This document shows, piece by piece, positions 17,801-29,929 of a DNA stretch of 64,000 bases. The stretch is taken from NCBI GenBank assembly GCA_947650285.1, contig CANTFL010000634.1:186001-250000 (forward strand), written 5' to 3'. This DNA comes from Hyaloperonospora brassicae. Taxonomy: Eukaryota > Oomycota > Peronosporomycetes > Peronosporales > Peronosporaceae. Every line of letters begins with the position of its first letter. Within the stretch, counting starts at the first letter, position 1. Made by a program: the position numbers and the translations under genes. A model generated the notes under the pieces. That model made no database searches and was not told the origin of the DNA. It was given only the letters and a program-made list of their open reading frames with translations.

Positions 17801-20800
17801 CTGGAACGACATAGTGTACGAACGATTTGTCGATGCGACGATGGCGCTGGCAACTGGTTTCTTGAGGTTGATCCAGCACAATTTTCCCGATTGCTCACTA
17901 GGTGGTAGTAACATTCTCTACCGACAAGTGCTTTGCCATGAACTGTTCGACGGCAAAGCCATTGATGGTGTACCATCGCCAGCAGCGAGGTGTATGAAGT
18001 GCCTGCCATGTTGCTTTTCTGAAAACGCACATAAAAAACTAAAACAAACGCTATGAATATATGCGCTTGTAGCGCACATGCATTCGTTGTCCCACGGTTT
18101 TGCCTGAACACGCCACCAGGTGATGATGAGACAATATGGACATCTGTCGGTAAGCCGAACGCGACGGACGACGGAGATAAATGTATACACACCGGGTGGT
18201 TGGCAAAGCAGCTTATCTCTTCGCACTTGATCTCAACGCACCGTCAGGTCGTGACGCGACCGCTGCCTGAAACCCCCTCTTTTTCTGTGGCCATACGCGC
18301 ATCAATGTAAGATTATAGAGCTGACGTGGCTACGATAGCGTGCTCGTCTTTGCATGCACCTTTTACGTGAAGATGGTGACTGTCGAAGCTCAAATAGCGA
18401 GCCAGCCCTTCGCGGCCCTGTTCCTCGTCCGATGGTGAGACATTAGCCGCGATTAGGCGCTAGATAGCCTCACCAGTTTGCTGTGGTACAAATGGACGAC
18501 AGGTGCGTTTGACGTGCGGGGACAAGAACCATTCTCCAATTTCTGGGACATCAACACCACCGGCGCGGACGACCATGCACCTTCGTCTCGTGCTGAGTAT
18601 CGTTGCGGCTGGAGTGATCGGACGAGCGTCGGCCGCTTCGAACATCACTGCGGGTCATACGCTGGCCCAATGGGACCCTTGCCAAGGCTACACTTTTAGT
18701 TTCGCAGGCGAGAGCGAGGAATCGAACTTCAACGCCGAGTGTATGGTCTTTGCGGCCCCGTTGTGTTACCCCGGGGTCTGTGAGGTGCCGGCGAATGTAA
18801 ACCCGAGCATCGAAATATTCGTGAAGCGGGTGGCTGCTACAGGGGCCAACGCAAAGAACGCCCCGAATCTGTTGCTGGTTCCAGGTGGCCCCGGCATCTC
18901 CTCCGAAACTCGTAAGTGAATGCGCAGCTATGATTGCTAACGAGTCCGATTAACTGAGAGCCTCTCTTTTGTGTACAGTGGAGTGGGCGTTGGATAGGCT
19001 ACCCGCGAAACTTGGAGGAGCAGTCAACGTGTACTTGATGGAACATCGCGGCACTGGACGCAGCACGCGACTGGATTGCGTGGCCTCCCAAAGCACGACG
19101 ACTGGGTCCCCGTCAGGCCTTAAAGTCGAACCGTCAGAGGTTCCTGCTTGTGCGCAGGTTCTGCAGGAAACGTATGGGAGTCTTGCTTCGTTCTCAACCA
19201 CAAGCGCTGCGATGGACCTGGCGACGTTCATCTCCGAATACACAAATGGCGCGCCGACCTTTGTGTTTGGAAGGAGCTACGGGGCGGCGGTCGTCCAGCG
19301 CCTGATGCAGTTGAACCCGCCAACTGTGACTGGATACGTTTTGGACAGCGTCATGGCCTCTGCAGTTGCACCGGACAAGAAGTTCTACTACTCGTCGCGG
19401 GACACCATGTTTGGTGAGGTAGGTGAGCAATTCATGAACCTGTGTGCGCAAGACAGCGGCTGTGCCGCTCAGTTCAAAGACAAGAGCTTGTCAGCTACGC
19501 TTCACGACCTGCTTGCGAAGTTCGATAGCGACGCCAACTCGACCTGTGCTGCACTGGTGGCAGAGTACACGAAGAAGTCACCATCAGCTGGTCTTCGGGA
19601 CCAACTGGGGAGTCTTCTGGGAATCGCAGATGTGCGGCCCGCGATCCCACCGTTGGTGTACAGATTCAATCGCTGCGATCCCAGCGACGTCGCAGCCTTG
19701 ACGCAGTTTCTGCAGGTCAACATTGAGATGATGTCGAAGTCGAGCCAAAACGATGCCCTTACTTCGAAGCTGCTCGCCGATTTGGTGTTCTTCTCGGAAA
19801 TGTGGGAGACGCCTTCGCCTTCCTCCGCCGAATTGCAGACCCTGTACAAGAACGAAGGCATTACGGACCAAGCCGTGCACGAATCCTTATCTAGGTATTG
19901 TGCATTTTCGAAAGAGCAGTCGGTACAATGCGAGGAATTTGGAGTCGGCAACTACGGAGCCAACGGCATCATATACCCGCATGACCAGTACTGGGACAAG
20001 CTTGCCACCGTCCCCAGCTCAGCCAGCGTACTACTGATGGCTGGAGGATTGGACCCACTGACGCCTGCTAAGTACACGAAGTCTCTGTTTGAGGCGCTTG
20101 ATACTTCCAACAAGGAGCTCATTGTGTTCGACTACGCGGGGCACTCGACGATTGCATCGACCCCTTATGGAGAAGCAGGAGCTAACTGTGGGTTTGATCT
20201 GCTGATCTCGTACGTCTCCAGTAACGGCGACCTCAAAAGTCTGGACAAGTCGTGCATGGCTCAAATGACTGGATTCGACATGACGTTGGCGCCCGATTAC
20301 GTGACCCTTCTGTTGGGGTCCAACGACGCGTACGGCAGTGCCCATACCCCGGCTGGCCGCAAGGAAGGCATGAGGTCGGCGTAAAGCGGATGTGCAAGGA
20401 GTCTGACTTTGGCTGAGCATAACGAAAGCGCCGGATTCAACCGAAAGCTCAGATTAAAGATACAAGAAGTTGTCAGGACGTACTTGTGCTTCGAGATCCG
20501 TAAGCTTTGTCCGAATAAAGCAATGCGTTGAACATTTTACTGCCATTTTTCTCCTTTTTCTTCTGTCGTCGACTTTCTTGGATAAATGTACATGTTCCGA
20601 GAAAACCAACGACTCGTTTGCTACGATTGGCTGAATTTCGCATTTGGTGCGACGAAGCAGATGCACAGCAAGTGATACCAGATGCTGCGCATTGCCGTCG
20701 TGCAACAAAAAAGGTTCGATCCGAGTGTCACGAATTGGTAGGTAGCAATCTGCAGCTGTTTGCCCCTCCACCACATCGTCGAGCTACCACTGCATCTTTC

Positions 20801-20889
20801 TTTTTTATTCAAACCGCAATTTCTTCTACAGCGTATATGATAGCGACGATAGTGTCGTCGTTGGCTCCTTTCATGTCGAGTGTAGAAAC
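17801..20889. repeat. Segmental duplication unit 2
   Basis: Counterpart of 6148-9235. The left junction lies in CTGGAACGAC; the 10-mer AATCTGGAAC also occurs 26 bp upstream, at 17773, which suggests a microhomology breakpoint. On the right the unit continues into unique DNA (AACGACTGAAGCATCGCGGG) where unit 1 meets the LTR. Confidence 0.9.
18575..20384 (+). CDS. Secreted S33-type serine peptidase, copy 2
   Basis: Exons 18575-18911 and 18979-20384, 580 residues, intact. The same signal peptide, oxyanion GGPG loop, GRSYG, GGLDPLTP and YAGHS motifs are present as in copy 1. The first exon and early second exon appear identical to copy 1. Six amino-acid changes lie between about 19445 and 19925: Gln for Lys, Asp for Gly, Phe for Leu, Leu for Arg, Glu for Ala, Val for Ala. 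The third gene at 60559-62369 shares Gln, Asp and Phe with this copy. No retroelement lies directly downstream. Confidence 0.85.
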
Positions 20890-21933
20890 GACTGAAGCAT
20901 CGCGGGCAATAAGGATCACAGCTATACGATATTCGCTCGGCGAAACAAGTTGCGACCTGTTCGTGTTTTTCGAGATGTCGCAAGTCATGTTCATGTTGAC
21001 ATGTCGACCGTTGTCTCGCTATACATCTATGATATATGCACGACCATGCTCTGTGTACGCTTTCTTGTCGACTGTAACGGGTAGCCCGTCACATGGACAT
21101 TACCATTGTGATAAATGGTGAAAAAGAATATTACTTTAATTAGTCCTTTCACAATAGTACTTAATTTTGTAATATTATAGAGATGACTAATAGGTCTACT
21201 CATTGATCGTACTGTGTTTATATCGACCCACTAATCGCTACTCGACGCGCGCAATAGGTACAGGTAACGGGTTACCGACGGCTACGTATTGGTTTACTAG
21301 TACGGAGTCACTTTCACGGACAACAGCGAAGGGCAGTGCCCTGCTGGATGAAACATTGAGCAGAGGGAATGAAAGTGAAACTGTTATTTGATATGATTAA
21401 GTCCTATCACTCTTGTTGTCTCTTTTTGTCCTGACTTAAGCATATTAATATAACTTAACGTATTTGATGACGTCTACTCACCACCCATTGCGCGCGCCTA
21501 GCAGCAATGGGTGGGTAGATATCATCACAAATCGGCCAATGAGCAAATCCTCCGGAAATCATAACTACATCGCTATATTTAGTGATATTGCTAACATAAT
21601 ATTCAACATAATATTCTATATTTCGATTGCTCCTTCATGGCAATATCATATGTCGGGCTGCCCCGTTTTAGGAATAGAAGACGTCATTACAAGTTAAACG
21701 TATGACTATTTTACGTTTGGATAAGTCAGAATATATAAGATATTTTACTATATTCTTCACAAACAATATTTCTTTTTCTACGACTACATTCTTTTTACCC
21801 TTCATCCGTATATTGCATATCCATAGCAGGACGCTGACCTTCACTTTTGTCAAATATACATATTTCGTTTTGGTAGTCCAGTCCGTACATGTCATTGCCC
21901 CATCAAATCGACTGCTGTATTCAATCATTCAGG
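20890..21933. other. Intergenic, no gene recognised
   Basis: AT-rich after about 21100. An inverted repeat lies at 21481-21514 (CACCCATTGC ... GCAATGGGTG around a GCGCGCC-rich loop). Short ORFs lack family features. Confidence 0.5.
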
Positions 21934-22156
21934 GGGTGGTTCCCTGGGGTAGTGGTTCAGTAGGCTAATCTTTAAGATAATGACTGCCGGTTCAATCCCC
22001 TCACTGTGTACAAAACTTCCTGAGGGTGACAATCGCAGTACGAATCCCACAGTAGCTGAAAGACCGCCACTACCTCACAAAAACCATTGTTGGAATATAC
22101 CGGATAAGGTGGGCCGTTCGCGTATAGGAATATTCCACACTGCACCAACCAACCAC
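21934..22156 (+). mobile_element. tRNA-derived SINE, copy 2
   Basis: Head GGTGGTTCCCTGGGGTAGTG; A-box-like TGGGGTAGTGG at 21945-21955 and B-box GGTTCAATCCC at 21989-21999, 33 bp apart as in a tRNA. The body shares GACAATCGCAGTACGAATCC and the CACTACCTCACAAAAACCAT block with 17184-17405. Ends near CACCAACCAACCAC. Confidence 0.7.
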
Positions 22157-24691
22157 ACTCAAAATTACGTACTGCAAACAAATGGATTGTGTATCATGAA
22201 GTCGAAGTTGCTGAAAACTTTATCACGGTTTTACCTTAGAAATACTTCTGTGGTATACGTGTCAGGCTTGGCTAAAGATACTTGGTACTGGGGAACACGA
22301 TATGTAGCTCGCAATAACTGCATGCAAAGTCTGTCGTCACGAGCTCATAACCAGAATACAATATTTATTATAAAAAGAAAAAATTAATGACGTTTAACTC
22401 GCACGATGGCATTATCTAGTGAAGAGAGTTGATAAAGGTATGTATATTTATGCACGCGTCGGCTCGCTATATCCTGTCATGTAGTACAAAATTTTCGCGC
22501 CAACGTCGGATATATACGACAAAGTACTATTTCTCGGATAGGGTAGCGCCCACGCGCGGTCTTTAGTCTTGAGATAAACAGGGACCTTGGACTAAGCGTG
22601 GGTTCCGGTATCATAGGTTGCTTTGTGTGAGAGGCATTCATCCAGTAGTTGAGATTATTATCGAGAAAAGTGGTAGCCTTCTCTATTCCATTGTGCTTTG
22701 AAAACGCGTGAATTTAGGTAGAAACCCTTGTTCGCACAGCAATATTTGCCAGTCGATCCGCTATTTAGTTGTAGATATGTAATAGATGACTTTGCTGGTG
22801 ACTCCGATTTCAGTAGGTAGACCGCAGGTTTCATAAAAACCCGAGTAAGTGAGGATTACAAGGAGGGCGTCGAGTCCTAAATTACAAAAGCACAAGCGAA
22901 CTATCCTTAAGTACACGCAGAGTGGAATAGTCACTGGTCTTCGCATTTCGAAGACTAGCACAATTCCTCAGTATAAAACAAACCCTTTGGTGTATCGGCT
23001 GTTTCTGAGCGACACAGTTGCCAAAGTAAGACAAAGACCTTACATTCGAACAAGCACACATTACTTCAACGAATGTGACTCTGGGAGTCAACATAAATGA
23101 GACCTAACGGCTTCTATTTCAAAATATCAAACGATCGAAAGTGTCACAGCACAAAGTGCTCACATGTATATCTTTAAACAAGGTCTTAGGTAACATTTAT
23201 CGATATCAAGAAGCCGTAGTTATGCACGTGGCTTAGGCAATTCAAAAAAGGTACTGGACATTATTTGTTCTTATATAGAAAAAAACCTTAGAAGGGCGTG
23301 ATAGATGTAGAATCATGTGTTATCATTAACACATATCGCAAGATCTCGTTTCAGTGACATACAAACGTCAGACCTCAACCTCTGATTCGATGTTCTAATA
23401 TCGTTTTATATTAAATTTTCATTTCTTGTGTAAGCCCCTCATATTGTTAGCTGCCAACCGACTTATTTCTTGAAAGATAGGTATAACCACAAGCCATACT
23501 ATAATTACCTTGGACGAAAGCGCCGTTTGTTTGACTGTAGCCCCCCCAACATTAATGAATCAAGATCCCTTTAGAGAAATTTTTTATTGAATGCGTCCGT
23601 CCCAAATTACCGGGATGAGAACTTTAATATTTAGACCGATAGGAAGCATGTGTAGCGCGGGCGAGCCGTCACTGCAAAGAAAATTATTAGCCAATGCCGA
23701 CCATACTTATTTAAATGGATGTTCGCCTCCTACCTTATATGACTAGTATATTAATGAGCAAATTCGTCTCGTTGACCGTCGTAAGGAATCCAAACCCTGG
23801 ATATTGGACCTCACGAGTTAGAGACAAATTGTTCATACGGCAAAGGCGCTTGAATTATATGGCATAAAAAGCCGTATAAATGGCAAAACACCACAGCGCA
23901 CGAGCTGCTTTATAAAATATAGTCATAGCTGGATACAAATACGGGCGCAAATAGAAACATTAGTTGATAGCATCATAATAAAAATTTCGGGACTATTGGA
24001 TGTCCATGTAAAACACCCAGACGTAGAGTTCAGGCGGCCTGAAAGCAGTAAGCCTCCGCCACCTATGCAGAAGATATTCCTAGTGTCGACTTGCAAATAA
24101 AAAAGATCAGAATATAAAGTATTCCATCGCTGGACTTGTAGACGCACACTGAGGTACGGAGCACGACGGATCTTTTAAGATCAATTATAGAACGAAATAT
24201 GTAACGTCTTAGTAGAAAGAGCTTCTGCGCGTTGTTCGGAAATGAAATTGTATATTCCGTGAAATATATCGCGAAGAGATTGACGGTGTACCCGTCGATA
24301 TCACGTGGCAGTTTTCTTGGCCTCTCGTAAACCGACCAGGGTACTTCCATGTGCACGATAATGTCTATTGATCGTATGAATTTTTTTGGCCGTGTGATGG
24401 CCAGCTTCTCTATTCATTTTAAATGCGAAAAACGGGTGTAATCACCGGATGCGTGCGGAAATGAAAAAAGTACTAATAGTTGTAGACGCGGTATGGTACC
24501 ATGACAAAATCGAAAATATCATGATAGTTTATATTAATCGAGCACGCAGCCACCGACCCCAACTTAAATATTTTATATACGAGGGGTAATATATTGTACA
24601 AATGGCTGCGGCAAAAGTAATAAAAATCCTGCAGTTATGCCATATATTGAGTAGCCATGTAATACGTGGGTGAAAAACGGACGATGCCACA
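22157..24691. other. AT-rich intergenic DNA, no gene recognised
   Basis: Short ORFs only, none with motifs or family resemblance. Confidence 0.5.
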
Positions 24692-24892
24692 ATGCACATT
24701 ACTCCAAGATATTACATCGCCATGTTGTTCTTTTCCCTCGCATGTTTTGCTCCGTGCCAAGTATATGCCAAGACGCAGCAATCTCCTAGACATGAAAAAT
24801 CAACAAGCTTTGCTTTGCACCAACCATTGTTGGTCAACTCGCCACGACGTAGCTACCTAAACTCTCGTACAAGCATAATTGGTGATAAATAA
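24692..24892 (+). CDS. Putative small secreted protein
   Basis: 66 residues. The N-terminus is a textbook signal peptide: MHITPRYYIAMLFFSLACFA then PCQVYA, with likely cleavage after VYA. The mature part is about 40 residues, basic, with PRRSYL and no Cys, and lacks a canonical RxLR-dEER motif. Small secreted proteins in AT-rich repeat-dense DNA are the usual setting of oomycete effector candidates, but a short ORF in AT-rich DNA can look secreted by chance, and the gene could be a truncated remnant. No homologue recognised. Confidence 0.4.
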   Translation: MHITPRYYIAMLFFSLACFAPCQVYAKTQQSPRHEKSTSFALHQPLLVNSPRRSYLNSRTSIIGDK

Positions 24893-25509
24893 TCTAGTAA
24901 CCTTCGGTTTTGACCCTGCTGTCGTATATATAATCGACCTCGGATCTCGATGTATAGGATATAGGTCGACGGAGGATGTCTAAGATCTCATAGGCTTGAA
25001 TGCAAATCGCTGAAATAATATAAATATTATTGAACCAGCTAACCAGAGAGCCGCAAAGTATCTAGCAAATTGTCCATCGTCAAACAGGGCGTGATTTAAG
25101 CGGGTTTCAACTTAGCATATTCTCATAATAAGTCCACAATTTGTAAATTGCGGAAAAGAATAGTAGTAGTCTACTAAATGGCATCTGTTATGCTAACTGT
25201 TCAATTCGTTCTAATACGTGTTACCGCTACTCCAAATTCCCGGATCGGTAGAGCAGCCATCTCAAATCGATCCATATTCATTATCTCTCGCCATCACGTA
25301 CACCCCATACATAGCCCATAATCAATTTTACAACCTTGATTCAACGGCCAGAAGAGGCTCATCATGCTGTGCTAAGAAGCTTATTATAGGCATTGCTACG
25401 GCACTAGCAATCCGAGATCTTTATTCACTGTATGAGTATCCTATCGGAATAGTACAAGCTTGCTTTAATAGCAAAGAAATAAACCTATGGTATTTTTCGG
25501 CCACTTCGT
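24893..25509. other. Intergenic, nothing recognised
   Basis: AT-rich sequence leading into the 5'-truncated end of copy C; an open frame from 25218 fuses unrelated sequence to the protease remnant. Confidence 0.4.
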
Positions 25510-25900
25510 CCTGTTGCCATCGGTCGTTTTTATTCAACATAGTATCATTATGTAATTATGCAAGACGTCATTTTTTGAGGGGAGTCAGCGATGCGCTGAA
25601 GCGCTCAAAGCGCATGAAGGTGATTCAAACACCGTTTTTCTAGCGACTGGTAGTCGAGTCACAGTGACGAAATTTACGTTGAAATTTGGTGTTAAGTTCT
25701 TAGACTTTAAGATAATCAAACGATGTATTGTGCTTGACTTAATTTCGAGATTCGAACTCATTTTAGGTACGGCTTGGCTTGCACGCCATGAGGAATGAGT
25801 TGATTGGAGGTCCAAGACCTCAGGCACAATGCGTAATGTTTCTAGCGAAGCTTTTATGGAGTCATGATCCAACCTCTGTATGATATAAAACGCACTACTG
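25510..25900 (+). pseudogene. Protease remnant (copy C)
   Basis: VSLCNYARRHFLRG corresponds to SGASCNYARRRFLKG in copy B; the catalytic DSGA is gone. Further on, KFLDFK-type sequence and AWLARHE match the second half of the protease. Confidence 0.65.
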
Positions 25901-26089
25901 GTGAGAGCCATTGACGGAAGATGTCAACGTGCTGGACATTGGTATTTCCAATTTGGTTAACTCTAATATCGATGACATTGCAAGTAAGCGGGGCTCTTTC
26001 ACCGTATGTTAGGAGGGTTGTACTCGGTTGAGTGGTAATCGTTGTAATAATTAGTCACTGCATGCTGCAGGCATGGTTGGCCTAGGGCC

Positions 26090-26760
26090 GAGACATCAAG
26101 AATGTAACTCCTCTGATGTTTGTGGGGTAGCACGTGAAATTAACCGAGTGAGGGCGGCCGAGGTGGCACCTCACTTAATGTCGGTAATGACATTGATGGC
26201 GAGAGTCCAGAAAGTTTTAGGGCTAGGCCCGGATTCTGTAAGTTAATTGGTACGTGTAAATCCACTGAATGAAGTGATCGAGTTGCGTAACTCTTTACCA
26301 CATGTCGCTCCAGACATGAGCCATGGTGTAGAGCGTGTTCGATTAAAAGCAACAATGATACCCCCTTTTCATGGCCCTTCATAAGAGTAAGGTTTCTTTG
26401 AGGAGCCGTTCCTGGCGTCGGATGGCAACTATTAGTCGCCCAACTTCCAGGACGTCATGAATTGTTACTGATAGTAATACACGATATACAATTGTCAACG
26501 TTTGACCGGCCATGTTGATAGCAACTTAAGTCTTGAGACTCTTCCATCCATGGATTTTATATTTAAGATGGAAGAAATGTATGACGGAAAATTTAGCCAA
26601 GCCTTAAAAGGTAGAAGAATAATCCGAGTTAGTGTTCATTCCGCCGGATGTTGAGTTGAACTCATTCTCGTTATCGGACGAGTCTGTCTTTGAGAACACA
26701 AGAGCGGCACTTGGTGCGCGTAGCGGATCTTCGATCCCGAATGATCTTATGAAATCTTTC
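26090..26760 (+). pseudogene. Protease-RT spacer remnant (copy C)
   Basis: Alignable at DNA level with the spacer at 13852-14499 of copy B (for example the block ending in the ...LGARSGSS-like sequence at 26710-26740), but with many stops and frameshifts. Confidence 0.6.
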
Positions 26761-26766
26761 TAGCCT

Positions 26767-27510
26767 TTGGTAAAAACGTTTCAGGACGTGGTGTGTCACA
26801 ACCCACCGTCCGTCTTACCTCCCGATAGAGGTGTACGTCATGAAATTGACTTGGTTCCTGGAACCAAATATTGGGTTACACGGCAGTGGTCTTTACCGAA
26901 TATACAGTGTGATGAGAATGACGACTTCTTTCGTTCAAAGCACGCGGATGTTATGGTACGTGAGAGCAAATATATTTATTCCACACCGACCTTCTATGTC
27001 AAAAAGTCCAATGGGAAGTGACGCATTGTTCATGATTACAATAAGCTTAATGCGGCCACCATCCCGGCTCAGACACCAATTCCGAGGAAGGAAGTTCTTC
27101 AGAACAATATGGTGGGATGTACAATGTAAAGTGCGATCGACTTATTCGATGGTTATTACCAGCTGCTCATGCGAGAGAGTGATATTTAAATGACAGCATT
27201 CGGTACCCCTAGTGGTATGCTCTGGGAGTGGCTCGTTATGCCGCAAGGGTTATCAAATGCCCCGGCTACATTCAATCGTCATGTGACAAAATTGTTCGGA
27301 CCTCACCAAGGATATGCACAGACGTACTTTGATAACATCTTTGTCCATATTCGTGCTATGAACGGTTGGTCAGATGTGGACAATCACATTGACCATTTAC
27401 GAGCGGTGCTCGAGTGGATGCGCACGAATAAGTTGTACGCCAACGCATCTAAGTGCATCTTTGGTGCAGAAGAGATTCCTTTTTTTAGAGTGCTTTTTTA
27501 AACAAGTCAG
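26767..27510 (+). pseudogene. Reverse transcriptase (copy C), YFDN box
   Basis: VKTFQDVVCHNPPSVLPPDR, then TPTFYVKKSNGK, stop, RIVHDYNKLNAATIPAQTP, YYQLLMRES, and MLWEWLVMPQGLSNAPATFN in one largely continuous frame with three stops. The catalytic box reads QTYFDNIFVH: the second Asp is Asn, which abolishes polymerase activity. Confidence 0.85.
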
Positions 27511-27608
27511 GCCTTTGAGCAAATCCCGCTAAGGTAAAAGCCATAGTTGATTAGCCGATTCCAAAGAACCAAAAGGAATTACGCAAGTGGCTTGACCTTG
27601 TCAATTAC

Positions 27609-28343
27609 TTGCACAAGTACAGTGCGAATTACGTAGATATGGCTCGGCCATTATCTAATCTCCTTAAAAAGGATGTGGAGTGGTGCTGGACTAGCACCGA
27701 GCATGATGCTTTTCAAGCAGTAAAGGAGAGTCTTTTTCATGCGCTAATCTTGGCTTTGCCTGATCCTGATCGATCTTTCAGTGTCGTCTGTTGCGCATCG
27801 AACTTTGCCATAGGCATCGCTCTGTTACAAACAGATAATGATGGACGGGAACGCGTCATTGCGATTGAGTCCCGACGGCTGAATGCTGCAGGTAAGAACT
27901 ATCCTGCTCATGACAAAGAGCTACTTGCAATGAAGTATGCTCTCGTCAAATTCAGAGTTCACCTTCTTGGATCGAAGCCGTTTGTGATCTATACAGATCA
28001 TGCGTCACTACGCACTGCGACCTAGTCGCCTCACCTCTCTCAGAGAATGGCTCGTTGCCTTTACTTCTTTGCCGAGTAAAACGTCGAGGTGAAGTATAAC
28101 CCGGGAAAGCAGATCACTTTGGCTGATGCGTTGTCACGCCGACCTGACTATGAGCTTGCTCGTGTTACGACTCTGTCGTCGTCGGTCACTGACCTAATCC
28201 GTTCGGCATATGCCAAAGATGAACATTGTGTAGCTTTGCTACGTGCTCTAGGGAGCGAGGAGTTTAACGACTCAGACATTAAATTGTCGGCACGATTACG
28301 TGCGAGGTTACATCGATATTCCATCGATCAAGGCCGGTTGTAA
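27609..28343 (+). pseudogene. RNase H and pre-integrase region (copy C)
   Basis: HKYSANYVDMARPLSNLLKK, FSVVCCASNFAIGIA (Asp changed to Cys in the DAS motif), NYPAHDKELLAMKYAL, VIYTDHASLR, then ADALSRRPDYELARV. The first catalytic Asp of RNase H is lost and a TAG follows at about 28023. Confidence 0.85.
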
Positions 28344-28396
28344 TATAGCACGGATGTGCAGGACACCCCCGCATCGATGTCCCTCATGATGAGGAG

Positions 28397-28984
28397 TTGA
28401 ATTATCGGATCCTCTATGAGGCACATGATACTATGTTGAGTGGTCATCTCGGTCGTGAGAAGACCTACGGCTCAGTTAGTCAATGCTATTGGTGGCCCAA
28501 ACTATACAAATGGGTGAGCACATATGTGCGTACGTGTGAAACATGTCAACGGGTGAAAACCTCACCTCACGCGGCCGCGCTGCTGGCTGGTTTGCCTATA
28601 CCCAAGGGGTGTTGGGAGTCCATCAGGATGGACTTCCTGTTCGGTTTACCGAAGGATTCCTATGTAAATACGGGTTCTGTGGTCTTTGTTGACCGTTTGA
28701 GCAAGATGGCTCATTTAGCGGCGGTTTTGGATAACATTGATGGTGAGGGTACAGTTACTCTGTTTATCGATCGCGTGTTTCGACAACCCGGTTTGCCGTT
28801 GTCAATTGTCTCTGATAGAGATTCTCGCTTCACTGGGAAGTTTTGGAAGTTTGTATATAAGGTGCTCGGCGTTCAATTGGTCATGTCCACAGCGGATCAT
28901 CCGCAGACCGTTAGTCAAATCAAGCGGACCAATCTCATGATAGGTGACATCTTGTGCAGTGTTTGTGCTATTATACCAACGTAA
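28397..28984 (+). pseudogene. Integrase zinc finger and core (copy C)
   Basis: 195 open codons: EAHDTMLSGHLGREKT and CETCQRVK form the HHCC finger, followed without a stop by GCWESIRMDFLFGLPKDSY and the core (VFVDRLSKM, STADHPQT). The catalytic Glu of QTER is Lys (SQIKRTN). This frame is open exactly where copies A and B share a TGA (here TGG at 28613-28615) and a TAA (here TTA at 28646-28648). Confidence 0.85.
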
Positions 28985-29379
28985 TATTTTTCGACGGTCC
29001 CTGTCGTAAATTTGCGTTTAATAACGCTGGGCATGCCTCAACCGGCTGCACACCGTTCTACGTGAATTTTCTCCTACTCTCCGCGTTCCTTCAACTATTC
29101 TACTGCGTTTTTTAAAGACTTTATGGATAAGAGGTTGGCAATCGTTATGATTATATCAGACCTAATCCTGTTTAGAAAGAGGTGAGTGAGTTTCTTGCAA
29201 AGCGATTCAATGTATATTGACATGTGCTAGAGGCAATGGCTGATATCCAAGACAGACCAAAGAAAACGGCGGATAAAAAGGCAAAGCTTTTATTCCATTT
29301 TATAATGCCGGGACAAAGCATTACTTAATGTTAAAAATTTACCTATGATGCAGTCTCCGCTTTCTGGAAGACAAAGCTG

Positions 29380-29900
29380 CGTCCGAACTTCATGAAGCCA
29401 TTTACGACCGCAGCTAAGAAAAGACTTGCGTATACGATCAATCTTCTGCGCAAATTACGCACATATCCTGTGTTTTGCGTTGCTTTACTTAAGCTATTTA
29501 AAAATCCGTCATACGTGAACTTAAAGGTACGTGCGCCGCGACATATGTCAATGCCATCGGCTGCTGAATTCAAAATAGGATGTCAAGCTGAGCCCCCATT
29601 TGATTATGACCCAACCTCATCGCCTGTTGCTAGCCTGTGTGGGTCTATCGCTATCTGAGCTTGCCCAAGAAATCTCGGAGACAGCTCACTTCGCGACGCA
29701 GCTGCACAAGCTTGTCCTTTGGTATAAAGAACACATTCAACGCTGCTCGATTAACAAGGGGACCGCCGTTTCATGTCGATCGACTCTTGAAAAGATAACG
29801 TCGTCAGGTTCAATACCAGTATCTAATGTATTTGCGAGAATACACAGAATCGGATTACTCATGTGTGGTAAAGTATTGTTCATAACTTCCCTTGTATCCT
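29380..29900 (+). pseudogene. Integrase tail and decayed chromodomain (copy C)
   Basis: Integrase tail: KRLAYTINLLRKLRTYPVFC, LLKLF and YVNLKVRAP, with Lys at the two positions that are TAG in A and B. From about 29735, RCSINKGTAVSCRSTLEKI corresponds to the LLDEQGNHQFHVERLLK part of the chromodomain, then homology fades. Confidence 0.65.
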
Positions 29901-29929
29901 CGACTATTCAATGGCGCCCTGACAACTGA

